In this document: in pieces, positions 29,466 to 38,251 of the stretch
Layout: every line of letters begins with the position of its first letter
How positions within the stretch are numbered: position 1 is the first letter of the stretch
NCBI GenBank assembly: GCA_963738135.1
Contig: CAVTVK010000001.1
Span: forward strand, 186,001-250,000
From: Bog-473 sp963738135
GTDB lineage: Bacteria > Actinomycetota > Acidimicrobiia > Acidimicrobiales > RAAP-2
DNA length: 64,000 bases
Direction of reading: 5' to 3'
Translations under genes and position numbers: made by a program
Notes under the pieces: model-generated
What the model saw: the letters and a program-made list of their open reading frames with translations, nothing else
What the model was told of the DNA's origin: nothing
Databases searched by the model: none

Positions 29466-30101
29466 TCACCGCGAGGCCAGCTCGCGGAACGCCAGGCGCA
29501 GCATCTCTTCCACCCCGACATCGTCGCGTAGGCCGTCGAGCGCGCCGCGGATCTCGTCGGGGGCGTAGCCGAGCTCGCTCAAGGCGGCCCGGGCCTCGGC
29601 CCGAGACGTCCTGGATGCGGGTCCGGACCCGGTGCTGACGCCGGCGCCACCGACCCCGGCCACACCCGATCCCGACAGCGACAGGTCCGGCAGGTCCAGC
29701 CGGCTCTTCAATTCGATCAGCAGCCGGGCCGCCGTCTTGCGCCCCACTCCGGGCACCGTGCACAAGGTGTCCAAGTCCTCTTCCAACACCGCCGTGGACA
29801 GCGCCGCCGGCGACAGCGCCGCCATGATGGCCAGCGCCAGCGCGGGACCGACCCCGTGCGAGCCCAGCAGGACCTCGAAGCAACGCCGCTCGTCGTCGTG
29901 CACGAACCCGTACAGCACGATGGCGTCCTCGCGCACATGGGTGTGCACGTACAGCGTGGCCTCGGCGCCGCTCCCCCCCATGACCAAGGAGGCCGCCGTC
30001 GCCGGCGTGACGGCCACCCGGTAGCCCACGCCTCCGACGTCGACGATCACCTCGCCCTCGCCGCTCCGTACCACCACCGCTCCACGCAGCAGTCCGATCA
30101 C
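29466..30101 (-). CDS. ruvA: Holliday junction-binding protein RuvA
   Basis: A 211-residue RuvA. It has the N-terminal OB fold (MIGLLRGAVVVR, VGGVGYRV, HTHVREDAIVLYGF), helix-hairpin-helix motifs (LLGSHGVGPALALAIM, LCTVPGVGRKTAARLLIEL), a Gly/Ser-rich linker and the C-terminal RuvB-binding domain (ALSELGYAPDEIRGAL). The GTG start at 30101 overlaps the ruvC stop (GTGA). Its frame is open upstream through ruvC, but homology fixes the start here. Confidence 0.94.
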   Translation of the reverse strand: MIGLLRGAVVVRSGEGEVIVDVGGVGYRVAVTPATAASLVMGGSGAEATLYVHTHVREDAIVLYGFVHDDERRCFEVLLGSHGVGPALALAIMAALSPAALSTAVLEEDLDTLCTVPGVGRKTAARLLIELKSRLDLPDLSLSGSGVAGVGGAGVSTGSGPASRTSRAEARAALSELGYAPDEIRGALDGLRDDVGVEEMLRLAFRELASR

Positions 30102-30619
30102 GCTGTTCCCTCCTTGCTCAATGCGGCCTCCATCGCCCGTCGCAGGGGCACCGTGGTGAGGTGGCACACCGCCAGGGCCAGAGCGTCGGCCACGTCGGGC
30201 GGGCCCTCGATCGCCGGCAGGCCCAGCACCTGGGCGACCATGCGCTGCATCTGCTCCTTGGTCGCCGCCCCGTAGCCGACCAGGCTCAGCTTCACCTCGT
30301 TGGCGGTGTACTGGACCACCTCGCAACCGCCCTCGGCCGCCACCAGGAGCGCCAGACCGCTGGCCTGGCCGACCGACATGGCCGTCTTGGCGTTCACCTG
30401 GAAGAAGACCCGCTCGACGGCGACGGCCTGCGGCTGCAGCTCCTGGACCAGCGCCCGCAGCTCCGTGTGCAGGGTCAGGAGCCGCTCGGCCAGGGGCGCC
30501 GCCGGGTCGGTCTCCACCACACCGGCCGCGTGCGCCCGCAGGCCGGCCGTCCCCTCGGAACGGGCCACCAGGCCGTAGCCGCAGCGTGACAGGCCGGGGT
30601 CGATGCCCAATACGAACAT
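30098..30619 (-). CDS. ruvC: crossover junction endonuclease RuvC
   Basis: A 173-residue RNase H-fold resolvase that cuts Holliday junctions. It has the first catalytic Asp in LGIDPGLSRCGYGLV, the Glu in VAVERVFFQVNAKTA and the C-terminal acidic region PPDVADALALAVCH. It heads the tightly overlapping ruvC-ruvA-ruvB operon, with yebC about 95 bases upstream, the usual actinobacterial arrangement. Confidence 0.94.
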   Translation of the reverse strand: MFVLGIDPGLSRCGYGLVARSEGTAGLRAHAAGVVETDPAAPLAERLLTLHTELRALVQELQPQAVAVERVFFQVNAKTAMSVGQASGLALLVAAEGGCEVVQYTANEVKLSLVGYGAATKEQMQRMVAQVLGLPAIEGPPDVADALALAVCHLTTVPLRRAMEAALSKEGTA

Positions 30620-30714
30620 GCGTTCGCAGGTTAGTCGGGGGTGCCTCGCCGGGGGCGGATCTGTTGAGGCCGCCGCGTCGGTGCCGCCCCGGACCGGGGC
30701 GGCGGGCCGCCCTG

Positions 30715-31464
30715 TCAGCCTTCGAAGGCGGCCAGGACCTCGTCGGAGATGTCGGCGTTCGAGTGGACGGCTTGGACGTCATCGTGGTCGTCGATGGCCT
30801 CGAGGAGGCGCAGGACCTTCTTGGCCTCGGTCTCGTCGGGCACGGGGACCAGTTGCGTGGGCTCGAGGCTGAGATCGACCGACTCCGGGGTGAGGCCGGC
30901 GTCGTCGAGGGCCTGGCGCACCGCTTCGACGTCTGCGGGCGCGCTGGTCACCACCCACGCGGCGCCGTTGCTCGTCATGTCCTCGGCCCCACCCTCCATG
31001 GCGGTCTCCATGACCTTGTCCTCGTCGCTGTCGAGGCTGACGGTCACGATTCCCTTGCGCTCGAACTGCCAGCCGACGGCGCCGGGCTCGGCCATGTTGC
31101 CGCCATTGCGGCTGAAGAGGTTGCGCATCTCGGCGCCGGTGCGGTTGCGGTTGTCGCTGAGCGTCTCGACCATGATGGCCACGCCGCCGGGGCCGTAGCC
31201 CTCGTAGTTGATCGCCTCGTAGCGCACGCCCTCGAGGTCACCGGTGCCGCGCTTGATGGCCTTCTCGATCGTGTCGAGCGGGACGCTGGCCGCTCTCGCC
31301 TTCTGGTAGGCGGTGCGGAGGGTGGCGTTGGCCTCGAGGTCGCCGCCGCCTTCCCGTGCGGCAACCTCGACGAGGCGGATGCACTTGGCGAAGATCTTGG
31401 CGCGGGCTTTGTCCTGGGCGCCCTTGCGGTACTTGGTGGTCGCCCACTTCGAGTGACCCGACAT
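30715..31464 (-). CDS. yebC: YebC/PmpR-family protein
   Basis: A 249-residue YebC-type protein starting MSGHSKWATTKYRKGAQD, with the conserved YEGYGPGGVAIMVE and NLFSRNGG segments. Family members have been described as transcription regulators and more recently as factors easing ribosome stalling. An AGGA ribosome site precedes the ATG at 31464; the frame upstream of it is shadow sequence. Its position ahead of ruvC is conserved. Confidence 0.94.
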   Translation of the reverse strand: MSGHSKWATTKYRKGAQDKARAKIFAKCIRLVEVAAREGGGDLEANATLRTAYQKARAASVPLDTIEKAIKRGTGDLEGVRYEAINYEGYGPGGVAIMVETLSDNRNRTGAEMRNLFSRNGGNMAEPGAVGWQFERKGIVTVSLDSDEDKVMETAMEGGAEDMTSNGAAWVVTSAPADVEAVRQALDDAGLTPESVDLSLEPTQLVPVPDETEAKKVLRLLEAIDDHDDVQAVHSNADISDEVLAAFEG

Positions 31465-31601
31465 TGAACCCCGTTCCTCTCTTTGCCTTCCGTACCCCAC
31501 CCGGCCGGGCCGTGCTGCGCTGTGCCCTGCTTGGCCTGCGTCTGCGTGGCCAGTGCTGCCGGAGCGGGTGGGAGAACGATTGTATCGAGGCTGGTCCCAG
31601 G

Positions 31602-32177
31602 TCAGCCCGGGGCGAGGGTGAGGGGGACGGTGACGGCCTGATCCACGGTCAGCCGGTACCGGCCGTCCGGTGCCCGGACGTAGCTGGGAGGCGCACCGAG
31701 CGCCTCGATGCGGTTCCAGGATCCCGTGGCCTGGGCCGAGCTGTGCGGCCCGAGACTGAAGGCGACCTCCTCGGTGCAGCCGTATGCCACGACGCCCGGG
31801 AACACGTTGACGCCATGGGCGTTCCGAACGAGCACGGACAGGGTCCCGCACGGCCCGACCGTGAGCGACTGGTGCGCCTCGGGGACGGGCTGCTGCGCCG
31901 GTACCGCGCCGCACGTGGTGTCCCCGCTGTTGCGCAGGCGGACGGTGTACGTCACCGGCTCCTCGGGCGCGAAGCTTCGGCGCGCGATGGTCACGCTCAG
32001 AGTGATGTGCCGCGCGTTGCAGTCCTCGAAGGCGACGTGCGCGGTCCGAGTGATGGCGCTCGAACGGGTGCTGGACGCTGCCGAAGCGGGCGCAGACGCA
32101 GACGCCGACGGGCCGCATATGCAGAGCCCGGCGAGGACGACACAGACGGCGGTGACAGCTGGCGCGGCTGGCCTCAC
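31602..32177 (-). CDS. secreted Cys-containing protein of unknown function
   Basis: About 191 residues from a GTG at 32177. A signal peptide is clear: a short basic start, a hydrophobic core (AVTAVCVVLAGLCICG) and an Ala/Ser cleavage region. The mature part has four spaced cysteines (DCNARH, TTCGAV, GPCGTL, YGCTEE), enough for two disulfides, and a beta-rich, immunoglobulin-like pattern with VTYTVRLRNSGDTTCG and TGSWNR. It resembles DUF4232-type secreted domains, but I do not claim the family firmly. The upstream frame is open, so the start rests on the signal peptide. Confidence 0.65.
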   Translation of the reverse strand: MRPAAPAVTAVCVVLAGLCICGPSASASAPASAASSTRSSAITRTAHVAFEDCNARHITLSVTIARRSFAPEEPVTYTVRLRNSGDTTCGAVPAQQPVPEAHQSLTVGPCGTLSVLVRNAHGVNVFPGVVAYGCTEEVAFSLGPHSSAQATGSWNRIEALGAPPSYVRAPDGRYRLTVDQAVTVPLTLAPG

Positions 32178-32257
32178 AGAAGAAGAGACGCTTCTTGGAC
32201 CGGCTTGGTTCGTCGTGGGCGGGATGTCCCGTGCGCCGATGGGCCGTTCGCCAGTGA

Positions 32258-32869
32258 TCAGGTCGGAGGGCGTGTGGCGGCGTGGAGGACCGATTCCACA
32301 TCGGCGGCCACCAGTTCGTAGTCGCCGCCGTCGGCTCCCGTCTGCATGGTGGCCATCAGGAGGGAGATCACGATCACGACCATGCCGCTTGCGGTCTGAC
32401 TCGGATCGATGTCCCGACGCACGTCGCCGGCCAGCTGCTGGGCCCGGATGAGCTCGGTCACGGTCTTGCGCAGCTCCTGGAGCGCCGGGATGTGCAGCAG
32501 ACGCATGGTGAAGTCGGGTTCGAGGCCGCGCAGGATCCGGCCCGCCAGCAGATGAGCGTCCACGTGCGCCACCAGGGCGCGCAGAATGACCCGGCCCCAC
32601 TGGTCGGGATCCTCGTCGATGACGACGAGGGACACCGCGTCCTCGATCAGACCGGCGACATCCTCGTCGACCGCGGCGACGAAGAACACCTCCTTGTTGG
32701 CGAAGTAGGGATACGAGGCCGTCGTCGAGAGGCCGGCGTCGCGGCAGACATCGGCGACCGAGGTCCCGCGATAGCCCTCACGAGCGAAGCGGACGATGGC
32801 CGCGTGGAGGAGCGCCTGGCGGGTGCGGTCCCCTTTGGTCTCGGGCGGCACCGGGTCAGGCCGCCGCAA
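32258..32869 (-). CDS. TetR-family transcriptional regulator
   Basis: A 203-residue repressor type. The helix-turn-helix reads TRQALLHAAIVRFAREGYRG then SVADVCRDAGLSTTASYPYF; the ligand-binding domain is helical and unassigned. A TTG at 32869 overlaps the stop of the diiron gene by 14 bases; a GTG at 32851 lies just after that stop and is an alternative. Being co-transcribed behind the AurF-like gene, it probably controls that operon. Confidence 0.88.
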   Translation of the reverse strand: MRRPDPVPPETKGDRTRQALLHAAIVRFAREGYRGTSVADVCRDAGLSTTASYPYFANKEVFFVAAVDEDVAGLIEDAVSLVVIDEDPDQWGRVILRALVAHVDAHLLAGRILRGLEPDFTMRLLHIPALQELRKTVTELIRAQQLAGDVRRDIDPSQTASGMVVIVISLLMATMQTGADGGDYELVAADVESVLHAATRPPT

Positions 32870-33863
32870 CCGGGTCGATGGCGCGACCGGCGCGGTCGAC
32901 GCCGCAGGCGGTCTGCCAACCCCGAGGAACGCGGCCGCCGCGAAAGACGCCCGCCTCGAGCAGCGGGGTCAGCAGCGGGCGGAGGGCCCTGTGGCGCATG
33001 GCGGTGCGACCGGCCGAGCGGTTGACCGCCCGCCAGGTCGGCCAGGTCGGGAGGCCGATGGCTCCGTAGACAGCCGGATGGACGATCGTGTCGAACATGG
33101 CGATACCGATCCGAGAGCCCAGGTGGCGTACCAAGAAGCGCTGAAGGGGGCCGGCGGCGGCCCAGGTCTCCGGGAAGAGCATGCGGCCGAAGGCCAGATG
33201 GCGGGCCTCCTCCTGGCGGTGGTACTTCGAGACCGCCTTGATCATCGGGTCGGTGTCGGGATGCTCGCTGGCCAGTTTTTGGAGGAGGTCGGGGACCTCC
33301 TCCCCGCTGAGCACGAGCAGACAGAACAGCGCCGGCATGGCGGTGAGGAAGGGCATGACGACGCGCTGCGCGACGCGGCCGACCGGGCTGTCGAGAGGGC
33401 TCTTGGCCTGTGGTCGGACCTGGGCCAGCAGCCGGACGAAGAGACGGGAGTGGCGGGTCTCCTCGCCCATCTCGTGCAGCAGGTAGGTCACGCGGGGGTC
33501 GGTGAGGTCGGGTCGGGCGAGGATGTCGAGGCTGAATCCAGCCATCAGGACCGACTCGAAGCGGACGCCGGTGTCGACGATCGATGCGAACTCCTCCCGG
33601 GCCAGGAGGCGCTTCTGCTCGTCGCTGAGCTGATCGAACAGCTCGGGGACGTTGGCCAGGGTGAGGAGCTCATCGGGGAGGACCTGGCCGTCTCCGACCT
33701 CACCGGGGACCTCGGTGTCGGGCTCCATGATGCGCTTCAGCGAGGCAGTGGAGAGGCGCTCGATGCGCTGGTCGACGGTGCGGTTGTCGGAGTGTGTGCC
33801 GGTGCCGGTGCCGGTGCCGCTTGTGCGGGTCGTGGATGCGCTCATGCACGAAGCCATGCCCAC
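32856..33863 (-). CDS. AurF-like diiron oxygenase family protein
   Basis: A 335-residue helical protein of the AurF (p-aminobenzoate N-oxygenase)/diiron oxygenase type. Metal ligands are suggested by EEFASIVDTGVRFESVL, HEMGEETRHSRLF (ExxRH) and YHRQEEARHLAFG (EARH). AurF oxidises arylamines; the substrate here is unknown. The N-terminus contains a Gly-Thr run coded by GTGCCG repeats. The start is a GTG at 33863 behind AGAAG; in-frame ATGs follow at 33857 and 33845. It is divergent from the hydrolase gene across an A/T-rich gap likely to hold both promoters. Confidence 0.8.
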   Translation of the reverse strand: MGMASCMSASTTRTSGTGTGTGTHSDNRTVDQRIERLSTASLKRIMEPDTEVPGEVGDGQVLPDELLTLANVPELFDQLSDEQKRLLAREEFASIVDTGVRFESVLMAGFSLDILARPDLTDPRVTYLLHEMGEETRHSRLFVRLLAQVRPQAKSPLDSPVGRVAQRVVMPFLTAMPALFCLLVLSGEEVPDLLQKLASEHPDTDPMIKAVSKYHRQEEARHLAFGRMLFPETWAAAGPLQRFLVRHLGSRIGIAMFDTIVHPAVYGAIGLPTWPTWRAVNRSAGRTAMRHRALRPLLTPLLEAGVFRGGRVPRGWQTACGVDRAGRAIDPVAAA

Positions 33864-33993
33864 ATTCTTCTGAATCTAAGCATTTTGGTCAAACCCTTAT
33901 TTCCTGGGCCAGCCGGCCGAGGTCGGCGCGGCGGTTCAGGGTGCCGTCGGTATGGTCGCATCGCTGCAAATGCGGCACATACGCTCGAAGGAC

Positions 33994-35070
33994 ATGACCC
34001 CGCTCCCCCAACCCCAGGCCCCGTCATCGTCCTCGTCTCCGTCTTCGGCCCCGTCATCGGCCTCGGGCGGTCGAGGCGGCAGGCGTTTTCGGCCCCGGTC
34101 CCGGGTACTGCTCGTCGGAGGGGCGCTGGCCGCACTGGGGGCCGTCGGCGTGGCGTACAAGCGGCTGGCGGCGCAACGCGCCGTCGATGACCAGGTCGAC
34201 GACGGGCGTTTCGCTCTGGGGTGGGGGGAGGGCGTCAGTCGGCCGGACCACGCACTCGTGACGACGCCCGACGGGGCGCAGCTAGCCGTGTGGGACCTCG
34301 GCGGCAACGGTCCGACAGCGCCGGTGGTGGTGCTCCCCCACTGCTGGGGCTGCAGCCACGAGATCTGGCTGCCGGTCACCCGCAGCCTCCAGGCACAGGG
34401 ATTCCGCGTCGTGCTCTACGACCAGCGCGGGCACGGGGCCAGCACGAGGGGCACCGCGCCGCTGACCATCGAGACGCTGGCACACGACCTGGCCGCAGTC
34501 CTCGAAGCGACCGACGTGCGCGAGGTCGTGTTGGCCGGGCACTCCATGGGTGGCATGACGATCATGTCACTGGCCACCCACCGGCCCGACGTGCTGAAGG
34601 AGCGGGCCAAGGCAACCGTGCTGGTCTCAACCGCGGTCACGAGCCTCGGTGATGGTTCGGCCCGTGGGGCGCGGGCCGCCAGCGCCATGGTGGCCTCACC
34701 GTTCGTCACGCGGGCCATGCACTCAAAGAACGGGCATGTCTTCGTGCGCTCAGCGTTCGGCGAGAACCCGGTCCGTGCGCACCTGGATCTGACGAGGGAT
34801 CTCTTCGGAGGCTGCCACGGCACGGTGCGCGGCGACTTCCTGCGGTCGATCTCGACGATGGACCTGCGCGAGGGGGTGGCCACCATGCGGGTGCCGACGA
34901 CGGTCATGGTGGGCACGCGCGACGCGCTGACTCTGCCCAAGCAGGCAGATCAGATCGTGGCCACCGTTCCGGGGGCGCGACTCGTCACCCTGCAGAACAG
35001 GGGACACATGCTTCCGCTCGAAGAACCCGAAGCGGTGACGGACGAGATCGTGCGCGCGGTCAAGGGATAG
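33994..35070 (+). CDS. alpha/beta hydrolase with N-terminal membrane anchor
   Basis: About 358 residues. A Ser/Pro-rich start is followed by one hydrophobic helix (VLLVGGALAALGAVGVAYK), so the enzyme is membrane-anchored or exported. The hydrolase fold shows VLPHCWGCSHEIW, the nucleophile elbow GHSMGGMT, catalytic Asp in VGTRDALTLP and His in NRGHMLPLEEP. I chose the ATG at 33994 (MTPLPQ), which follows GAAGGA; the frame opens at 33952. Substrate unknown; the divergent AurF-like gene may be functionally linked. Confidence 0.83.
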   Translation: MTPLPQPQAPSSSSSPSSAPSSASGGRGGRRFRPRSRVLLVGGALAALGAVGVAYKRLAAQRAVDDQVDDGRFALGWGEGVSRPDHALVTTPDGAQLAVWDLGGNGPTAPVVVLPHCWGCSHEIWLPVTRSLQAQGFRVVLYDQRGHGASTRGTAPLTIETLAHDLAAVLEATDVREVVLAGHSMGGMTIMSLATHRPDVLKERAKATVLVSTAVTSLGDGSARGARAASAMVASPFVTRAMHSKNGHVFVRSAFGENPVRAHLDLTRDLFGGCHGTVRGDFLRSISTMDLREGVATMRVPTTVMVGTRDALTLPKQADQIVATVPGARLVTLQNRGHMLPLEEPEAVTDEIVRAVKG

Positions 35071-35082
35071 GACATTCGGCCC

Positions 35083-36336
35083 TCATTTGCGCGGCGGGCG
35101 GCGCCAGGTTGGCGAGGGTGATGACACGAACGCCCTGCCTTGCGGGCTGATGAAGCGCACCTCGGTCTGCGCGTCACCGTCGATCTTCCACCCGAGTTCG
35201 TGCACACGGCTGTGGTGGGCAACGCAGAGAGTCAGTAGATTCGACATGATCGAGCGCCCCTGCTTGTAGGCCCACACGACATGGTGCACGTCCGTCACGT
35301 TCTTGCACCCGCAACCCGGAAAGCGACAGCCCTTGTCGCGGCGCCGGATCTCGATGCGCTGGGCGTCGCTGGGGTCGCGCTCCAGTTGCCTCTGATCGAG
35401 GCTGCTTCCGTCTGGTGCATCGAAGGACAGGGTGATCTGTGCGCTGCACGCGAGCCGACGCGCCACCTCGGCGGAGATCGGACCGACCCCTTCGATCGAC
35501 GCGTGACCGTAGCCGTCGCCGTAGAGGAGGCGGTCGAGGTCCGTGTGCACGACCATGGTGGTCCGGCCCCCGCCGTGGACCGGCGCAGGACTGCTGGTTG
35601 ACACCGAACCGGCGCGAGGTGCGGCCTTCTTGCCACCCTGCTCGACGCAGATCTGGAACAGGGCATCGGCACACCGGCTCTCGAAGCGCACGTAGTCGGG
35701 GTCGGTTGCGCTGGGGTGGTCGTGCCGGCGGGCCCGGCTCAGGATGGCCGACTTGACCAGGGCGTATGCATCACCCGTGAGCTGGGCCCAGACGAGGCGG
35801 CGCTCATCGTCGAAGCGGACGTATCGATGCTCGAACTGCGAGGCCGCCTCGGCATCCGAGGTCCCCTTCACTTCGGCGACGAGCTGCCGGACCTGCTTCG
35901 GCGTCCAGTTTTCAGCCGCCAGGGCCAAGTCGGCGTCCGTGTCGCGGGTGGCGACGGCAGCCAGGGGCGCGAAGACATCGAGGGTCAGGCGCCCGTCGGA
36001 AAGGGCCGCCGAGAGCGCCGGGAGCGCGTGCACCTTCGAGGCGGCTTCGACCAGCGTGCGAGCCCGGGCCCGGCTGACGTGGCAGCGGGCGACCAGCCAG
36101 TCGCGCATGGAGAGTGCTCCATCGCCGCGCCACGCCTCCGCGCGATCGAATTCGGCGATCTCACCGAGCATGGCGCCCTCGTGCTCGGAGATGACCCGCT
36201 GATGGTGCCCGATGCTGTCAGCCAACTCGGCCGAGCGAGGATCACCTCCGTGGTCACGACTCAGGGGTCTGGTCCGGCGGCTCGGCGTGGCCCCGCCGCG
36301 ACGAGCCGGGCGGGAACGTCGGGCGGCAGTTGCCAT
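35083..36336 (-). CDS. DUF222 domain HNH endonuclease-type protein
   Basis: A 417-residue protein of the actinobacterial 13E12/DUF222-HNH family. Residues about 45-280 form the helical DUF222 region (ALSMRDWLVARCHVSRARA, NWTPKQVRQLV). The C-terminus has a zinc/HNH motif: RRRDKGCRFPGCG, DVHHVVWAYKQG and NLLTLCVAHHSRVHE. The family is common and multi-copy in actinobacteria. Its function is unproven; nuclease activity is expected from the intact HNH residues. Confidence 0.9.
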   Translation of the reverse strand: MATAARRSRPARRGGATPSRRTRPLSRDHGGDPRSAELADSIGHHQRVISEHEGAMLGEIAEFDRAEAWRGDGALSMRDWLVARCHVSRARARTLVEAASKVHALPALSAALSDGRLTLDVFAPLAAVATRDTDADLALAAENWTPKQVRQLVAEVKGTSDAEAASQFEHRYVRFDDERRLVWAQLTGDAYALVKSAILSRARRHDHPSATDPDYVRFESRCADALFQICVEQGGKKAAPRAGSVSTSSPAPVHGGGRTTMVVHTDLDRLLYGDGYGHASIEGVGPISAEVARRLACSAQITLSFDAPDGSSLDQRQLERDPSDAQRIEIRRRDKGCRFPGCGCKNVTDVHHVVWAYKQGRSIMSNLLTLCVAHHSRVHELGWKIDGDAQTEVRFISPQGRAFVSSPSPTWRRPPRK

Positions 36337-36382
36337 ATCGGGGAACGGTCCCGCGGCGGCGCCTCTTCGGCGCGGTGACGCG

Positions 36383-37120
36383 TCAGGCGGCGGTGGCGGC
36401 CCGCGTGGGTGCCGCCGCGGCGGAGGCGGAGCCCGTGGTGGTCGGGTGCGGGTGCGGGTGGCGCAGCAGGGCGATGGTGGCGAGCAGCATCACGATGAGG
36501 AAGCCGACGTAGGCGCCCCAGCCGATGATCAGCCAGGCGTGCCCGTGGTAGCTGCTGAAGGTCACGCCGATCCAGACCGCGATGCAGTTGAAGACGGCGA
36601 CCACGAGCGCCAGCGCGCCCAGCCACGGCATGGCGAGCTCGCCACGGAGCATGGCCCAGCCGAGGGCGGCCAGGAAGACGGCGGTCATGACGGACGTGGC
36701 CGAGAAGAAGATCGTGTTCAGATCGCCGAGCGCGCGTACCAGTGAGGGATCGTTGAGGCCGGCCGGCTGCGCATCCATGAAGGCGAGGAGCACCGTGGGC
36801 AGCGCGGCCAGGGCGGTGGTGACGGAGACACCGATGCCCGAAGCGAGGACCACGGGTGCGAGGGATGCGGTGTCCCCCTCGGCTCGGCGCAGCACACGGA
36901 AGAGGAACCCGGCGAACCAGAGCAACGCGCCGGCGGCGAAGAAGTCGAAGATCATGCCCGCTTGGAGCGCCACGTGATGATCGTGGACCCACGCAATCGT
37001 CTTGGCCGGCGCGGCGTCGACCCGAGGCTGTTGGGGATAGATGAACCCCGACAGCACGGCCAGGACGAAGAACGCCAGACCGCTCAGTGCGCCGATGCGC
37101 TCGAACGTGCGGTCACGCAT
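36383..37120 (-). CDS. multi-pass membrane protein, unknown function
   Basis: About 245 residues with six predicted transmembrane helices (for example GALSGLAFFVLAVLSGF, VVLASGIGVSVTTALAAL, AWLIIGWGAYVGFLIVMLL) and a His-Pro/Ala-rich tail. It has no catalytic motif. It resembles actinobacterial uncharacterised six-helix proteins (DUF4386-like), a weak assignment. The start is the ATG at 37120, behind GGAAGGGGATCAC; the frame opens at 37180. Confidence 0.75.
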   Translation of the reverse strand: MRDRTFERIGALSGLAFFVLAVLSGFIYPQQPRVDAAPAKTIAWVHDHHVALQAGMIFDFFAAGALLWFAGFLFRVLRRAEGDTASLAPVVLASGIGVSVTTALAALPTVLLAFMDAQPAGLNDPSLVRALGDLNTIFFSATSVMTAVFLAALGWAMLRGELAMPWLGALALVVAVFNCIAVWIGVTFSSYHGHAWLIIGWGAYVGFLIVMLLATIALLRHPHPHPTTTGSASAAAAPTRAATAA

Positions 37121-37210
37121 GTGATCCCCTTCCCCCGTTGCCCCCGACGGACCCGCCCCGATAGGGCGGTTCGGGGTCAATATAGGACCGGGAGCGGCTC
37201 GAAGCCGGGG

Positions 37211-38119
37211 TCAGCGGATGACGGCCTCACCGAACCGCTCGAGGGACTCGAGAGCGTGCGCCAGCGAATCCCCCGGCACGCCCGCGCCTGACCAGGTCAC
37301 CCCGAGCGCCGTCAACTCCTCGTCGGCCGCCAGCCGGGCCTCGGGGTCGAACGTGTCGCGGCCCGGGTCGCCGCCGGCGCCCGTACCAAAAGCGATGTCG
37401 ATGCTGGCCGGGTCCCGGCCCGCCTCCTCCATGAAGCCCTTGAGTTCGTCGAGCATGGGCCGGAGGTCGTCGACGGACTCGAGCGGCGGCGTCTTGGCCG
37501 TGTTCGACAGGACCTTGGGGGCCGGGAAGGGGCTCCAGCCGTCGCCGTAGCGGGCGACCCGTCGCCGCGACATGCGGCTGTTCCCGCCGATCCAGATCGG
37601 GGGGTGCGGGGTGGGCTTGGGGTTCGCCGTCTGCCCCTTCGCGCTGAAGTTCGAGCCTTCGTAGACGAAGTCCTCTTCGCTCCAGACGCCGCGGATCACC
37701 TCGATGGCCTCGTCGAAGAGCGCGTTGCGTTGCTCGAAGTTGACGCCGAGTGCTTTGTACTCCCCCCGCATGTACCCGGTGGCGACGGCGAGGGTGAACC
37801 GCCCGCCCGAGAGCGCGTCGAGCGTCGCCGCCGCCTTGGCCACCACGAAGGGGTTGCGGTACGGCAACACGAGAATGTTGGGGATCAGGCGCATGCGGTC
37901 GGTGACGGCCGCACAGAAGGACAGCGCGGTGAACGGGTCGAGGGCGTCGTGGCCGCCGGCCTTCAGCCAGCGCTCGGTGGGAGCGGGGTGGTCGGTGAAG
38001 CCGATGCCTGCGAATCCAGCGTCCTCGGCCACCTGGCAGAAGCGGGTCAGCGCGGGCTTGGTCGTGAATTCGGGGTTGTAGGGATGCGTCGTGAGGGGAT
38101 ACGTCACCCAGTAGTTCAT
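37211..38119 (-). CDS. F420-type luciferase-like (LLM) oxidoreductase
   Basis: A 302-residue TIM-barrel flavin/F420 enzyme. Marks are DAGFAGIGFTDHPAPT, LPYRNPFVVAKAAATLDALSGGR, GVGTGY-like LAVATGYMRGEY, WSEEDFVYEG and HPPIWIGGNS. Actinobacterial members of this shape usually bind coenzyme F420, but FMN cannot be excluded. The ATG at 38119 gives the standard N-terminus (MNYWVTYPL); the longer frame upstream lacks homology. It is divergent from the SDR gene. Confidence 0.88.
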   Translation of the reverse strand: MNYWVTYPLTTHPYNPEFTTKPALTRFCQVAEDAGFAGIGFTDHPAPTERWLKAGGHDALDPFTALSFCAAVTDRMRLIPNILVLPYRNPFVVAKAAATLDALSGGRFTLAVATGYMRGEYKALGVNFEQRNALFDEAIEVIRGVWSEEDFVYEGSNFSAKGQTANPKPTPHPPIWIGGNSRMSRRRVARYGDGWSPFPAPKVLSNTAKTPPLESVDDLRPMLDELKGFMEEAGRDPASIDIAFGTGAGGDPGRDTFDPEARLAADEELTALGVTWSGAGVPGDSLAHALESLERFGEAVIR

Positions 38120-38251
38120 GGCGCTGAACCCTAGTGTTTCGGAATCGCGTGCTCCGGGTGCCCGAACGCCCCGGCAGCAGCCCGCGGTGCATGCCGGCAT
38201 CCGCCCTAGGCTGCGCAACGTCCCGCCTCAGCCTCGCCAAAGGAGCACGCC

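Noticed and set aside
35083..36336. HNH protein as a homing endonuclease or part of a mobile element
   Set aside because: DUF222-HNH genes are common stand-alone actinobacterial genes, and no inverted repeats, integrase or interrupted gene flanks it.
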